Positions 11,140 to 21,884 of a stretch of DNA of 64,000 nucleotides are shown here, in pieces (within the stretch, counting starts at the first letter, position 1; every line of letters starts with the position of its first letter). Both the position numbers and the translations under genes were made by a program. The stretch comes from Antedon bifida (Eukaryota; Echinodermata; Crinoidea; Comatulida; Antedonidae), in the NCBI GenBank assembly GCA_963402885.1, contig OY727093.1:20521409-20585408 (forward strand), written 5' to 3'. The notes below the pieces were generated by a model that was not told where the DNA came from, made no database searches, and worked only from the letters and a program-made list of their open reading frames with translations.

Positions 11140-11970
11140 ATCCTGATGATATGCAAATTAGCTAAAATATGCAAATTAGGGTGAAATTACATGGTTACCA
11201 TATCTCAAAAACTACTAGTCCCATATCTCGAAAATCACTAATGCTAAAGAGTTGATATTTTACAGACTTATACAGAATGTACATATTTTATATTTGCTTT
11301 AATGTAACATTTTACAGAAAAATGACCGGAAGTATGACATTTGACCCTTGACCCATTTCTCAATATCGCTTACATAATAACTGACATTTTTTATTCAAAT
11401 GAATATATAGACCTAGACTAATTTAGAAAAATAGGTCTAGAAACCAAAAATACGAATCCTAGGCTGGTTACTCTGGTTAATTCTATTTAGCCTAGACTGG
11501 GGCTATCTACAAGTAAGCATAACACTCGCACATACAAAATCGTCAGCAGAACCAAGGTACTGAATAGTTAATGGAACTTTTAAGGGACCTCTGAGGTTCT
11601 TAAAAGTTAAGGGGGAAAATAGACCAAGTTAAGGATTTCACTTAACCTTAACCTGCCTACAAGTAGCACTTGCACATACAAATTTGCAAATTTAACAAAT
11701 TATATGTTCAAATTTGTTCAAATGTGTAACAAAATAAAGTCTTTAAACGCCAAACAACTGCAATGTAAATATATATATATTTTCTAGTTTAGAAGAAAAT
11801 TTTCTATTAAGACAAATATAAAAATGCACATTATGAACACTTTGAGACCAAAATGAATCGAGATATGATCAAGGTCAAGGTTAAAAGGTCAAAAGGTCAG
11901 AAGTGGTACTTCTGGTAATTATTTGATGAAACTTGTCATTAAGATAAATATAAATATGTATATTACGAAC
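11140..11970. repeat. Old foldback-type inverted repeat
   Basis: The stretch 11262-11360 (ATGTACATATTTTATATTTG ... TGACCGGAAG ... TTTGACCC) recurs inverted at about 11870-11965 (CAAGGTTAAAAGGTCAAAAG ... TTCTGGTAATT). The same words build the arms of the large foldback element at 49401-55788, so this is probably an older relative. The outer limits are unclear. No coding sequence. Confidence 0.5.
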
Positions 11971-12318
11971 AATTTGAGATCATAATTGAGTTTCTAGAGT
12001 AAGCGGTTGTCAAAATATATGATATAGGCGACCATTTTGAAAAAGCGCCCCCACACAGTGAAAAAGCATATAAAAGTTGGACACCAAGTTGAAATTTGTT
12101 TCTTATGATGTTATTGACTACATGAAAGTGAAAAATCAAACTAGGCCAAATCGCATAAAGTAAATTAATGCAAATGCTGCCTGACTATATTAAATTCTAG
12201 GAGAAAATGGGGAACACATTGGCTCGATGCGCTCTATTAAATGGGATTAACTAGTACAAAAGAGGAAAAAAATCTGTAATTTGCGGTAGGAACATCGCGT
12301 TTGGCGATAAACAAAAGT

Positions 12319-12400
12319 CATCTACTGGGACTTGAACTTGCGAAGATTAGTCCACATCATCACAAGACTACGTTTTACACGCCGCGCCACGTAACTTGCT
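12319..12400 (-). repeat. tRNA-derived sequence (SINE head or tRNA pseudogene)
   Basis: On the minus strand an A-box-like TGGCGCGGCGTG (near 12391) and a B-box-like GTTCAAGTCCC (near 12332) are spaced as in a tRNA gene, with no CCA. The arms pair poorly, so this is not called a functional tRNA. It may be the head of a SINE with a lost tail. Confidence 0.45.
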
Positions 12401-12419
12401 TGAAGAAATAAATCAACTA

Positions 12420-13367
12420 ACTATGCATACATGGCCTCTTATTCACCCTCTATAGACGCGACAAAAGACTGTTTGTGATTGGTCAATACTCATGGTAGTA
12501 ACCTGGTACGCGCGGTGCGCTGGACATCCAGTGATTCGGCTATGTTATAATAACTAATAAAAAATAAATAATTGCGAAATATTCCCTCTATGTTTCATTT
12601 TCCAACGAATTCAGTTTGGCTTTCCTGTACTACCTCAACCATAAAATACAAATAAACATAGGAATAGGCTAATTATGTGCAAATTAATTAAATAACATGT
12701 ATAGTCCTAGGGTATTTTCAAAATAATGTTTTTCTGAATATTTTATATGGATGCGTGATAAATAGCCACGTATGTGTGAGGCATAAAAATTGGTCCAATA
12801 ACATTGAGGTAAATGTTTACTGTAAGGGTATGAACTATACTATACAAGAAAAAAACAAAAAACAATAATTTTCTCAACTTCAATAGAACAAAGAATATCT
12901 GTAACTCTTGTTACAAAAAAGTAACGTGACCAAAATTTGAATAACCGATTCTAATTGACGTCTTCTAACTTTAGATAGGAGTTAATTAGCAAATAATACA
13001 TTGTTTGTGTGCATTGTCCATGCTTCTAAAGGCAATGACAAGCCTACGGTCGACGCGTATATAATTATCATAACAATACATCGTTCATAGGTTACGAACA
13101 ATACTTCGTAGGCTACGTTCAGACAGGGATCTCCCTGGTTCAGAGAACAATGACGTAATTACGATCTGGAAGAGTGGACATTTATTGCTGATAGACAAGC
13201 TCTTAGGCTTCATGGACAACGTAATCCTGTCTATTATAAAGACAGAAAAACTGAAAAAACCATTTGATGACATTGATTGAAAATAGATTTATTATTGCAA
13301 CAAAAACCAAAATAAAGGAATGGAAATCAACTATGTTTTTTTTTTAAATATGTCTACTTTCCTTTAG
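12420..13367. other. Intron 2, last part: no gene seen
   Basis: AT-rich sequence with no recognised element. An ORF at 13085-13273 on the minus strand resembles nothing I know. The polypyrimidine tract and acceptor of the next SETDB1 exon close it (TTTCCTTTAG). Confidence 0.5.
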
Positions 13368-13489
13368 AATAAATCAAAATGTGCATGTCAGCAGTTAACT
13401 ATTGATGCTACACATGCTTCATGGGATGGAAAAGTTGACCTAAATGCAGGATACAAATACAGGCGTCTTGAAGAGCAACTCACTACTGG
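13368..13489 (+). CDS. SETDB1: SETDB1 exon: pre-SET zinc cluster
   Basis: Acceptor CCTTTAG, donor GTAAGA. It starts on a codon and ends in phase 2. Reads NKSKCACQQLTIDATHASW and GYKYRRLEEQLTTG. The human counterpart is DKSKCACHQLTIQAT...GYQYKRLEECLPTG, so the exon is well conserved. The CAC cysteines are zinc ligands of pre-SET. Confidence 0.95.
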
Positions 13490-13848
13490 GTAAGAATTTT
13501 TGACAATTTTATTGTACTACATAGTACAAGGCACACCTGATTGTTGGACAGTAATCTATATACAGTAAATTGTGGGTAATATCTATAATCCTTGTTCAGG
13601 ATTTTTTTGGTAACCAATAAGTGTAAGTAAACTATTTTGGTGTCAAAATATTTATATTCACTCTAATGAAAAGGTTGAACTAACCGAACTAGAAATGCCC
13701 TTTTGACCTAAATTTAGCTCATTGTTTGTTTGCCTCTAGACAATCAGCCTATTGTCCAAACCATAGTGTGGAATCTCTTAGTCTCATTAGTTACAATCCT
13801 ATTGGTGCAGTACCCGCTGCTTACTTGGGCTTGAATCTAACCCCTAGC

Positions 13849-14070
13849 CGTCAGCGCAAGCTCGGTGGTCTACAGGTATGAATGCCAGGCTAGTGATCGT
13901 GGGTTTGAGTCCTACTCGAGAAGTACTTGCATATTTTTTTTGCAAGTATTCTCAATGTACTTAGTATGAAGTACAAATTATGCCAGAGTAAGGCAAAACA
14001 TCTGACCACTTAACACCCTGATGCAAAGCTACTCTACTGTTGGATTACAGTCGATCAGGCCTAGCCCAGT
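13849..14070 (+). mobile_element. tRNA-derived SINE
   Basis: The head holds an A-box-like AGCTCGGTGGTCTACAGG (13859-13876) and a B-box GGGTTTGAGTCCT (13910-13922), spaced as in a tRNA. A tRNA-unrelated body follows, and an ATT-rich tail lies near 14075. The flanks show no clear target duplication by eye. Direction is set by the A and B boxes. Confidence 0.65.
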
Positions 14071-14224
14071 ATTATTATTATTATATTACTGCCTAGACTT
14101 AATATGGAAAAAATGAATATAAAATAAACTTCTAATTGTGTATTCTTTGAAACATTTATGATCCCCGATTATTTATATTGTTTTTTCAGATGTAATTAAA
14201 ACATTAAAATAAATTGCAACTGAC

Positions 14225-14545
14225 TGAAAATGTTAGGCCCTACACAGCCTGTACCTACGAATATATCACACCTGTGCTAAGAAACCTTCATTGGCTCCTT
14301 GTTACACAGAGAATCAATTTGTTATTTATCTTCAAATCCACCTGCTTTTATTTCAATTTTGATTCATATTCCCATGAGGTCTCTGCGATCTAGTTTAGAG
14401 TCTCTACTCACTCATTCCATCCATCCGTCAACAAGTTTCCTTTTCTTGGGCCTCTGTCTTCATTTGGAATGGTTTATGGCCTTTGCTCATTTTGCTCTTA
14501 GTTTTCCGCTTTTTATTTCTCTTGTTAATATACGCCCCATTTATT
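14225..14545 (+). mobile_element. LINE C-terminal fragment
   Basis: Translation near 14255-14310 gives YITPVLRNLHWLLVTQRIN, the conserved C-terminal block of L2/Rex/CR1-like LINE ORF2 (TPVLxxLHWLPVxxRI). Shifted frames downstream still show an RSLRSS-like stretch. Frameshifts are frequent and no RT is left. From 14546 to 15429 I see no gene, only AT-rich intron. Confidence 0.55.
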
Positions 14546-15737
14546 ATTATTATTTAAATTACTGTATCTCAACATCTCAACGACTGGCCATAGAGACTTC
14601 AAATTGTCCCAAATTATTCAGACCATGGGAAACTGAGATCATGGAGGAAGTAATTAAGCTAATTGATTGCATAATGTTATGATAATCTCTTAGATAAACA
14701 AATCTGGCTATACATAATTAATTTTACATAAACATTATTGGAACAGGATTGCATCGTTAAAAACCTTTTTTTTTTTAGCAAGAAGCCCATTAATTTAGTT
14801 TTTGAATGGATAAAATTGATGCAGTATTTACATAGTTACGATTTTAGCCCATTGTTTTGTACTCATTTATTGGGCTGTTGAATGTTTTGTTGGCACCCCT
14901 AACTCTGCAACGATGATATGATATGCATCTTATTCACGTACTGTTTTTCCATTCGACTGTATACTACTAGGCCGGCATATTGTGTTTGATCTAGACTAGG
15001 CTATGCCTAGCTAGCTAAAAGCCGAGAGCTCATTCTTCGCGAGCTACTTGGGTAGTGCATTGTTTCTCACTTTTTATCATAATTTACCATAAAACGAATG
15101 ACCTGGTTTAATGTTTTTAAAGTAATATATATGTTACAAATTGTAAGGAAGGGGTCTTTAAATAATAATATTTAACATAGGTCGAAAACCAAATAACATT
15201 TTAACCCATTGACATTTCCTGCTTGCCAGCTTATTTTTATAAATGCGAGAATAAACAAACTTTTTAACAGGGTAGTATTATTTTGCAAATAACTTATAAA
15301 CTATTGATAATTTGAAAAAATAAATAATAAAACATGTTCATCAGATATTTCTACATGCAAATGTATTTTTATTATAAGGTTTTTAGCAATATTTGTACAG
15401 CTAGCTAGGTTTAGACCAAGCTAGCTAATATAGTAGTAGTAGTAAAACAAAACAAAATCGCTAAACTTAGTAATCTAATCCAACTAATCAAAGATTTCAC
15501 CAGATTGACCAACTCAAGTAAAACCATAATAGATTTATTATTTGTTTCCAACCAAAATATTTCAACTACTGGATTAAGTGACCATTGATTAATTTACCTA
15601 ATCCGGAAAAATAAAAAAGTTAAGGTTCCAACTAAAGTTATAAAAAAAACATTCATTAAAAAATTAAAAAAATGTATTAATACCATTAAAAACACAGATT
15701 GCAAATGTTGGAAAAATTTCATCTGGTTGTGGAATAA

Positions 15738-15852
15738 GTATTAAATAAAATTTCTTTTTGAACAACCAAAAAATATATAAGCGAACTTACAGTACGTTTC
15801 GAAACCTATCAGGTTTCATTCTCAACTGGCGTTTCATCGTCTAGCATTAATT
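15738..15852. repeat. Left inverted repeat of the Penelope element
   Basis: Pairs with 18024-18138. It includes a small self-complementary hairpin (GAAACC/GGTTTC). The end of the RT gene overlaps this repeat. The opposite strand of the hairpin region reads CCTGATAG...CGAAACGTAC, which may be a decayed hammerhead core. Confidence 0.9.
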
Positions 15853-17951
15853 CCATGACAACGATGAGTTGGTATAGCGCCACCAATAGGTCCAAAAGGA
15901 CGTGCCCCCTTCTCCTTCTTCAATAGTTGATCATAAATGTGTGATAATTCGTGGGCTCCTTCATCTCTGTTCATGATTTTTCCATGTTTTCTGATGTTGA
16001 TCGACTCTTTTATTTGCCTTTTTTGAGTGTTGCATTCTTTCTCAAGGATAGCAGCGTTCCAATCAATGAGGTGATTGTGTTGTAGTGCATGATCTGTTAT
16101 TGCAGATTTATGTATGATTGAAGATGTAGACGATCTTTGAGCCCTAGTTAAAATCCCTTCCGTGTTGTTTTCTGTGTCTGTGCGATGTTCTTTTATGCGT
16201 GTTTTTAAAGCCCTCCCTGTTTCCCCTATGTAAGCTTGTGGACAGTTCAAACATTGTAGTTTGTAGATGCAACCGCATACTTGGTCTTTTTCGATGCGGT
16301 CTTTCGGATGAACGAGGTTTTGCCTGATCTTATTAGATGGGATGAAAAAGGTGTCAATTTGATGTTGGTTGAATACTCTTTTTATGCGTTCAGACAGACC
16401 TTTTGTGTATGGGATCCCGATGTTGCAACGTGATTTTTCTTTAGTAGATGTTGTCCCTTTGCTGCGATTTTGATCAAGCTGTCGTTGCTGTTTTTGGAGT
16501 CGTTGTTTTTCTACCTTCTTGAATGTCCAATCTGGGTAGTCGCATTTCTTCAAAGCCTGTCTGATGTGGTCCATTTCCTGTTTCTGTCCTTCAGGTGTTG
16601 AAACTATGTTTTCACATCTATCCACAAGCGTATTAATGACACTGAGTTTGTGTTGTAAAGGGTGATTTGACTTGAAATTTAAATACTGATCTGTGTGTGT
16701 CGGTTTTCTGTAGACTGAAGTAGTTAATGATCCGTTGCTTTGTAGTGTTATGAGAATGTCCAAAAAAGGAATGGTGTTGTTGGACATGCATTCGGTGGTG
16801 AATTTGATATTTTGGGTAGTGTCAATGTTGTTTAAGTGAGTATTAAGATCCGTAGCTGCATGCAAGGGAATGCTGGCAAGAATGTCATCGACATAGCGAT
16901 ACCATATGGTGGGTTTAAATTCCATTGGTGCTGTAGCAATCGCCTCCGTCTCTAACCATTCCATAAACAAATTTGCTATGATGGGGCTGATGGGACTACC
17001 CATCGCTAAACCTTCCTTTTGTTTGTATATTTTGCCTTGGAAACTGAAATAAGTGGCGTTGAGAGTCAGTGATAGCAACTCAATGATGTCAACCACTTCT
17101 AATTTTGTTCTTGTGTAGAGTTGCTTGTCCTGTTTTAGGCAATGTTCTACGGTCTTTATTGCTTCTTTTACTGGTGTTTTTGTGTACAAAGAAACAACAT
17201 CAAATGATATTAGTGTTTCATTAGGAGGGATGTTTAAGTTCCTCATTTCCTTCGCTAGCTGTTTGGAGTTCTCAACATGATGTTTTGAGTTGCCTACTAG
17301 GGGTTTGAGGATTTCCTTAATGTAGCGTGACACTCCGTAGAAAATGGTGTTAATACTGTCAACAATTGGTCGGATGGGCCAATTTGGTTTGTGTACTTTG
17401 GGTAAGCAATAGAGGCGTGGTACATTTTCAGCTGTGGGAAACATGTCATTCTTTTCTTTTCTTGATATTTTCTTATCATTGAAATGCCTGTTCAAGATGT
17501 TGACAAGTTTTCTTTTGTGGTTTGCCGTTGGATCTTTCTTCAGCTGTTCATAGGTGTTACTATCGCTAAGCATGTCATTAACTTTGCTTACATAATCAAT
17601 TGTGTCTAGAATAACAGTAGCTCGACCTTTGTCGGCTGGCAAGATTGTTATGTCGCTGTTTTTCTTTAAATTGAGTAAAGCTTTTCTTTCTTCGGATGAT
17701 ATGTTGGAAGGTGGAATTTTAGCAGTGTTGATGGTGTTAAAGATTTTGGCACGAATGATGTCTTTTTCAGCGTACGGTACGTTGATCGATTTACATGCTA
17801 GCTCTGTCGCTACAACAATGTCCTCAATAGGTGCTGTGCGTGGGGACACTGCATAGTTTAGGCCTAGCTCTAATACCTTAATTTCTGTACTGCTAAGGTC
17901 TTTTTTGGATAGATTAATCACCCACCTGTTTTTCAACTGCCTCCCGCTCAA
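15834..17951 (-). CDS. Penelope reverse transcriptase / GIY-YIG endonuclease, 705 aa
   Basis: Copies element RNA into DNA at a target cut by its own nuclease. N-terminal ITILPADKGRATVILD (about residue 100) is the Penelope DKG motif. RT blocks follow: RLYCLPKVHKP and IRPIVDS (about 180-200), motif A SFDVVSLYTKTPV (about 250), motif B AMGSPISPIIANLF (about 320), catalytic YVDD (about 350), and IPFLDILIT. The C-terminal GIY-YIG nuclease (CIYKLQCLNC and AYIGETGRALKTRIKEH, about 570-600) carries the usual cysteines. No stop breaks it. The start at 17951 is a TTG chosen only by the ORF limit used here. The same frame stays open leftwards of it (EWWIKKGKHLQNELYQE) into the inverted repeat without an ATG, so a spliced or non-ATG start is likely. 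Confidence 0.9.
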   Translation of the reverse strand: MSGRQLKNRWVINLSKKDLSSTEIKVLELGLNYAVSPRTAPIEDIVVATELACKSINVPYAEKDIIRAKIFNTINTAKIPPSNISSEERKALLNLKKNSDITILPADKGRATVILDTIDYVSKVNDMLSDSNTYEQLKKDPTANHKRKLVNILNRHFNDKKISRKEKNDMFPTAENVPRLYCLPKVHKPNWPIRPIVDSINTIFYGVSRYIKEILKPLVGNSKHHVENSKQLAKEMRNLNIPPNETLISFDVVSLYTKTPVKEAIKTVEHCLKQDKQLYTRTKLEVVDIIELLSLTLNATYFSFQGKIYKQKEGLAMGSPISPIIANLFMEWLETEAIATAPMEFKPTIWYRYVDDILASIPLHAATDLNTHLNNIDTTQNIKFTTECMSNNTIPFLDILITLQSNGSLTTSVYRKPTHTDQYLNFKSNHPLQHKLSVINTLVDRCENIVSTPEGQKQEMDHIRQALKKCDYPDWTFKKVEKQRLQKQQRQLDQNRSKGTTSTKEKSRCNIGIPYTKGLSERIKRVFNQHQIDTFFIPSNKIRQNLVHPKDRIEKDQVCGCIYKLQCLNCPQAYIGETGRALKTRIKEHRTDTENNTEGILTRAQRSSTSSIIHKSAITDHALQHNHLIDWNAAILEKECNTQKRQIKESINIRKHGKIMNRDEGAHELSHIYDQLLKKEKGARPFGPIGGAIPTHRCHGINARR

Positions 17952-18023
17952 ATCTGGTTCTTGATATAATTCATTCTGTAGATGTTTTCCTTTTTTAATC
18001 CACCATTCAAGTTTCTTCTTTTG

Positions 18024-18138
18024 AATTAATGCTAGACGATGAAACGCCAGTTGAGAATGAAACCTGATAGGTTTCGAAACGTACTGTAAGTTCGCTTATA
18101 TATTTTTTGGTTGTTCAAAAAGAAATTTTATTTAATAC
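18024..18138. repeat. Right inverted repeat of the Penelope element
   Basis: The inverse of 15738-15852 over 115 bp. The RT frame remains open through this repeat, which would place any leader sequence or promoter here. It ends in TTTAATAC next to the target repeat. Confidence 0.9.
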
Positions 18139-18334
18139 AGATTGCAAGTTATGCAAAGCTTTGATGCAGATACTGCATGGTCATTATGGAAAAAGCTATT
18201 TTATGACATTGCATGTAATAAACATGCTCCTGTAGGAACAAACAAAATAAAAGGTTCACTTCCTAGGTGGATCACAAGTGATTATATAACCTTAACAAAA
18301 GACAGAGACTACTACTATAATATAATAATAATTT

Positions 18335-18818
18335 ATTGGAAAATTTCAATTTTTTTCAATTCAACAGTGGCACACTTTGATGATAAAGGTGCATCCAAAT
18401 AATAACTTAAAATGAGTGACAAAATAAATGTTGTGTGAAATACAGCATACAATTTACAAGAATTAAAAAAAAAAACAAACTTAAAAATAAATGCAAAAAT
18501 AACAGAATGTAGTGTGAAATACAAAACATAAGGCATACACTAATAAAAATTAAAAATATATCCCTTATTGAATTTGCTATTTTTTGATACATATTATGTT
18601 AAAAAACAATTGTTTATGAGAAAATTGTAAATGAAAGTACTAAAAAAGTTTGTTTTTTGCTAGGCTAGGCTTAGCAAACTTGTATTCCAAATAAAATCAC
18701 TAATAAACACGAAATATAAATATTTGGTAATAAATTTTCATTTATAAATACATATACATGTATTTATCTAAGCAAATATGATTGTGAAAACCATATTCTT
18801 ATGTGAACTTATAAACTA
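18335..18818. other. Gene-free AT-rich intron
   Basis: Poly-A/T runs and no repeat or reading frame I can name. The overlapping minus-strand ORFs at 18333-18592 are low-complexity (Phe/Leu/Ile) and not believed. Confidence 0.5.
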
Positions 18819-19880
18819 CTAGAAGTAACCCGTGCTCTACACGTTCTTTTCTGCCTTAATATGTTATATACTTTGCATGTATAATAAAAGAGCACTTTGA
18901 TAAAAGTACTTTGACAAATTATTTAAATAAAAACAAATTGTATCATGAATAAAATTCTGAACTATCTTATGGCTATTGATTTTGTTATACACTATCCCTT
19001 CACTTAAGCTAAAAAATGAAAACAATACTTTAGACTTTACTTTTTACTGTTCAGACTTTACGAAAATAAAAGACGCTAAACAAAAATTGTGCTGTGTGAA
19101 TTAGTTAGGTGATGCGCGCAAACACTAACGAAAGTATAAAGTACCAAACTATATTATTTCGGGTGTTTTTCGTGTTGTATAAAAAAGTGGACATAAATCG
19201 AATGAAAACACATTGCTGTGGAACCACAAAGTGGTTTTCATGTTCAACAATGTATCAAACCATTTGGAATCATTTTGTTTGTGTGTTTTTGTTTTTCATT
19301 TACATTTTTTTAAATATTTTGCAATTTGCTTGGTTTGGGAGATTTGTTACCTATTTCTACTTTTGTAATAAGCGTGGTCTAGCAATAGCCTGTGCTCCGC
19401 ATGGTCTTTGTCTGCCTTAATAATAAATAATAATGGGATGATTAAGTATTATAAAAGTGCAATACTGGATATAGGACTTTGTGCTGTGTGAATATTATCT
19501 ACAGTGACATCTGTTTAATGATAAAATATAAATATGAATTAAGTTATAGAATTAAGATGTGAGTATTGGAATAATAAAACAGACTTTAAAATCAACACAA
19601 AAAGTGCACTCACTACTCTAAATTAGATGATGCGCTCGGACACAAACTTTTATATCTGATATTTTGTGGAAACACGACATCGGAATCATTTTATTTGTGT
19701 GTGGGTGTGTGCTTTTTTGTTTGTTTTTTTTTCATTTACATTTTTAAAAATTGTAATGGTTTTTTATATTTCGCAATTTTTTGTGTGAGGTTTGGCATCT
19801 TTTTAGCTACTTTTGTAATTACATTGTGGTTTAGATTTTTTGCTTTAAGCGGAGATACTGTACTTATTATTTACACATAT
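18819..19880 (-). mobile_element. Two tandem Helitron-like units with CTAG ends
   Basis: CTAG at 18819 followed by AAGTAACCCGTGCTCTACACG, and CTAG at 19379 followed by CAATAGCCTGTGCTCCGCATG, each begin an inverse-oriented copy with a GC-rich hairpin next to CTAG. Each copy then shows the same downstream words (AATTAGATGATGCGC-like, GGAATCATTTTGTTTGTGTG, TTTGCAATTTG). The unit spacing is about 550 bp. No Rep/helicase is present, and the right limit is approximate. Confidence 0.5.
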
Positions 19881-20688
19881 CGCAGATTCGAACTCTAACT
19901 CTAATATGCATTAATTTCAACGACCACGGCGTTTTAATACATTCTGTTCCAAAGATAGGTGTAATTAATTAAAACTTCAACGACGCGATCAGTCGATACA
20001 GTTGGGCGACTGTCTAGACTAAACACCGTTTTAAACATGGTGTTTGTAGATCAGGCCATTGCGGTACACAACGGAGAAGGTTGTGTAGTTGAAACGTGGT
20101 CAAATTACTGCTATTTTTTGCCCTTTTTTAGTGTTTATCCTTAAAATTCAGGAAAGTGACATAGCCTATCATGTGCGACCCATCATTAAACATCAGTGTT
20201 CCAAATGTTAGCATGTATCGTTCAGTGGTTTTGGAGGAGATACGTAAAATATGTGAACAATTTAGTAGCATTAATATATAGATTCTTACTCTGCCGTCCG
20301 GTTTGTCTAGGCCTATATGTCAATCCATTCTTCAAGGCTAAGAACGTTTCCTTTTTAAAAATTGAACTGTTTTCAAATGATATGAAGTTTTTTCAAATAG
20401 CAAAAATCGTGTGGTTTCCATATTTCACAAACAAATTTATAGTTGGGGAGCCAGAAAGGGTTTGCCTGCACCCTCTAGCAAACTATGTTAACAATGTTTT
20501 TTTGCTTCCTTATATCAATACAAATCAAATTTTTGCTGTTGGCCGAAAAAAAATGGGGATGTTTGGTCAGTACAGGGGCCAAAAGGTCAATATGGTCAAA
20601 ATTAAGTCTTGGCGTAACTAGGTAACTACATTATATATATAAAATTTTTTGTGACAAACTACTCAGAAGACCCATATTTCTATTCACT
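19880..20688. other. Intron stretch, no recognised gene
   Basis: Low-complexity ORF at 20196-20621 (Phe/Tyr/Leu/Val-rich) resembles no protein I know and is probably chance. GGTCAATATGGTCAAAATTAAG words near 20590 resemble parts of the foldback repeats. Confidence 0.4.
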
Positions 20689-21069
20689 CTAAGGCGGATT
20701 CGTAGAGATAGGCCTACCCTCGTGTCTTATTTTTTGTTCCGAATCAAGAATACTTTGCGAAATTGATATAGATTGAGCCTCCTCTAGATCACTAATACGA
20801 GATTGCTTGAACTTGTTTAATTTGTTATGGACAGCTAAAGCATGATTCGTAATTTCTGTTTTATCGAAATAAGACGGGTCAGGCAAGATAGTAGATATTA
20901 ATTCACAGATCTGGCTGACATCAATTATGTTTGTAGAATTAAGCTCAGAGAGCCGTAACTGTTTCAGCAAATGCATGTTTGAAGAGAATACAGATTGTGC
21001 CGCTTGGATAATTGAAAGTCCAACAGCATCAGTAGAAGGGGGCAGGCATTGAGATTTTGATGAATTCAT
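20689..21069 (-). CDS. Hypothetical 126-aa ORF inside intron 3
   Basis: Not recognised. Unlike other small ORFs here it has a balanced composition, starts at an ATG and reads like a real soluble protein: a Ser-rich start (MNSSKSQCLPPSTDAVG), two helical segments (FSSNMHLLKQLRLSELN, and ITNHALAVHNKLNKFKQ running into DLEEAQSISISQ), then a polar tail. It lies antisense to SETDB1. It could be a retrocopy, an exon of a nested gene, or chance. No splice signals or partner exons were found. Confidence 0.3.
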   Translation of the reverse strand: MNSSKSQCLPPSTDAVGLSIIQAAQSVFSSNMHLLKQLRLSELNSTNIIDVSQICELISTILPDPSYFDKTEITNHALAVHNKLNKFKQSRISDLEEAQSISISQSILDSEQKIRHEGRPISTNPP

Positions 21070-21097
21070 TGTGTCTCGTCTAAATTAATACTCTCAG

Positions 21098-21592
21098 ATG
21101 GGAGCAAGCCAATACGTTTCAATTGTTCACAGTCCACACACAGTTGAGGGTTTTCAAAAGGCAATTGTAATATTAACTTTTCTTTTCTTACAAGCATCAC
21201 AGCTCTACATTATCAGCTCAATAGAACTCAACAAAGAAGCCTTTGTTTCAATGCAAATTAGGTACAGGAAGCTCAATAAACAGTCCAAAGTTTGTGATGT
21301 CATTTCAATAGCATTTTTGCTTGGGCTTGGGGTTGTAGGCTATCTAATTGTAAAATTATACTACAAAAGTTTTACAGTATTTCAATTATCCTCAGGAATG
21401 CGTTTGGGGAAATATCGATATAGATATACATATATTTCTGGCAACCAAGAACCGGCACAAGAAAAAGGTGAAGGCAGAAACGGCGATAGAGGGACGACAT
21501 TACAAAGTATGCAGGCATCACGTGGGCGAGGATATCACAGAACAGATGGTATTGGCAGAAGCATGAGGAGGGCTACATCCGACAGGGGATGA
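21098..21592 (+). other. Unrecognised 164-aa ORF, low support
   Basis: The N-terminal part has two hydrophobic stretches (AIVILTFLFLQASQLYIIS and ISIAFLLGLGVVGYLIV). The C-terminal part is polar and Arg/Gly-rich and differs in base composition. In another frame, 21435-21570 reads KAETAIEGRHYKVCRHHVGE, which looks at least as protein-like, so the frame itself is doubtful. It may be a mobile-element remnant. Confidence 0.2.
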
Positions 21593-21884
21593 TACAGCTA
21601 AACTGAACTGATACATATTTTAATCATTAACCAATATGACACCTATTCATTTACACATTTAGCAAAGTACTATGTATTGGTCTCTTGGATTGTCTCATTA
21701 CAGACATCCATTCCTGTGTGAACATATACACGTTCTTTACTGTTACTGTGTTCTACTACCATATCACATCATCCGCCATCTAGGACCCAAGTTAAGGGCC
21801 AAAATGGCCCACTTTCGATGTTTGTTTGTTATACAAATTTCTGTTTCTGCATGTAGCCATACATATGGGGTATCAAAATGATCG

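Larger units (their letters stand above)
15705..18136 (-). mobile_element. Penelope-like element with GIY-YIG endonuclease
   Basis: A 2.4-kb element with one long open frame on the minus strand between 115-bp inverted repeats (15738-15852 and 18024-18138), which look nearly identical. An 11-bp direct repeat ACAGATTGCAA flanks it (15694-15704 and 18137-18147) and marks the target. About 33 bp between the left direct repeat and the inverted repeat are unexplained. Inverted rather than direct terminal repeats are known as a variant arrangement in this class. The open frame and close match of the repeats suggest a fairly recent insertion. Confidence 0.88.
15430..18330 (+). mobile_element. LINE endonuclease/linker remnant, split by a Penelope element
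   Basis: The left piece (15455-15704) reads LIQLIKDFTRLTNSSKTIID ... STTGLSDH ... LIYLIRKNKK, the C-terminal end of a LINE AP-endonuclease. The right piece (18137-18325) reads FDADTAWSLWKKLF ... SLPRWITSDYITLTKDRDYY, the linker before RT. Between them sits the Penelope element. The text CAGATTGCAA occurs on both sides. Both copies appear to lack the same G (family sense NTDWQ), so the base loss came before the insertion. Confidence 0.7.

Noticed and set aside
12319-12400. Functional tRNA gene
   Set aside because: A- and B-box-like words are present, but the acceptor and anticodon arms do not pair well.
18060-18100. Hammerhead ribozyme in the Penelope inverted repeats
   Set aside because: CCTGATAG...CGAAACGTAC resembles the core, but one core base is missing and no helix I or III could be drawn. 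Possibly a decayed motif, so not listed as a feature.
20196-20621. 141-aa plus-strand ORF
   Set aside because: Phe/Tyr/Val/Leu-rich translation of AT-rich sequence, no domain, no homologue known.
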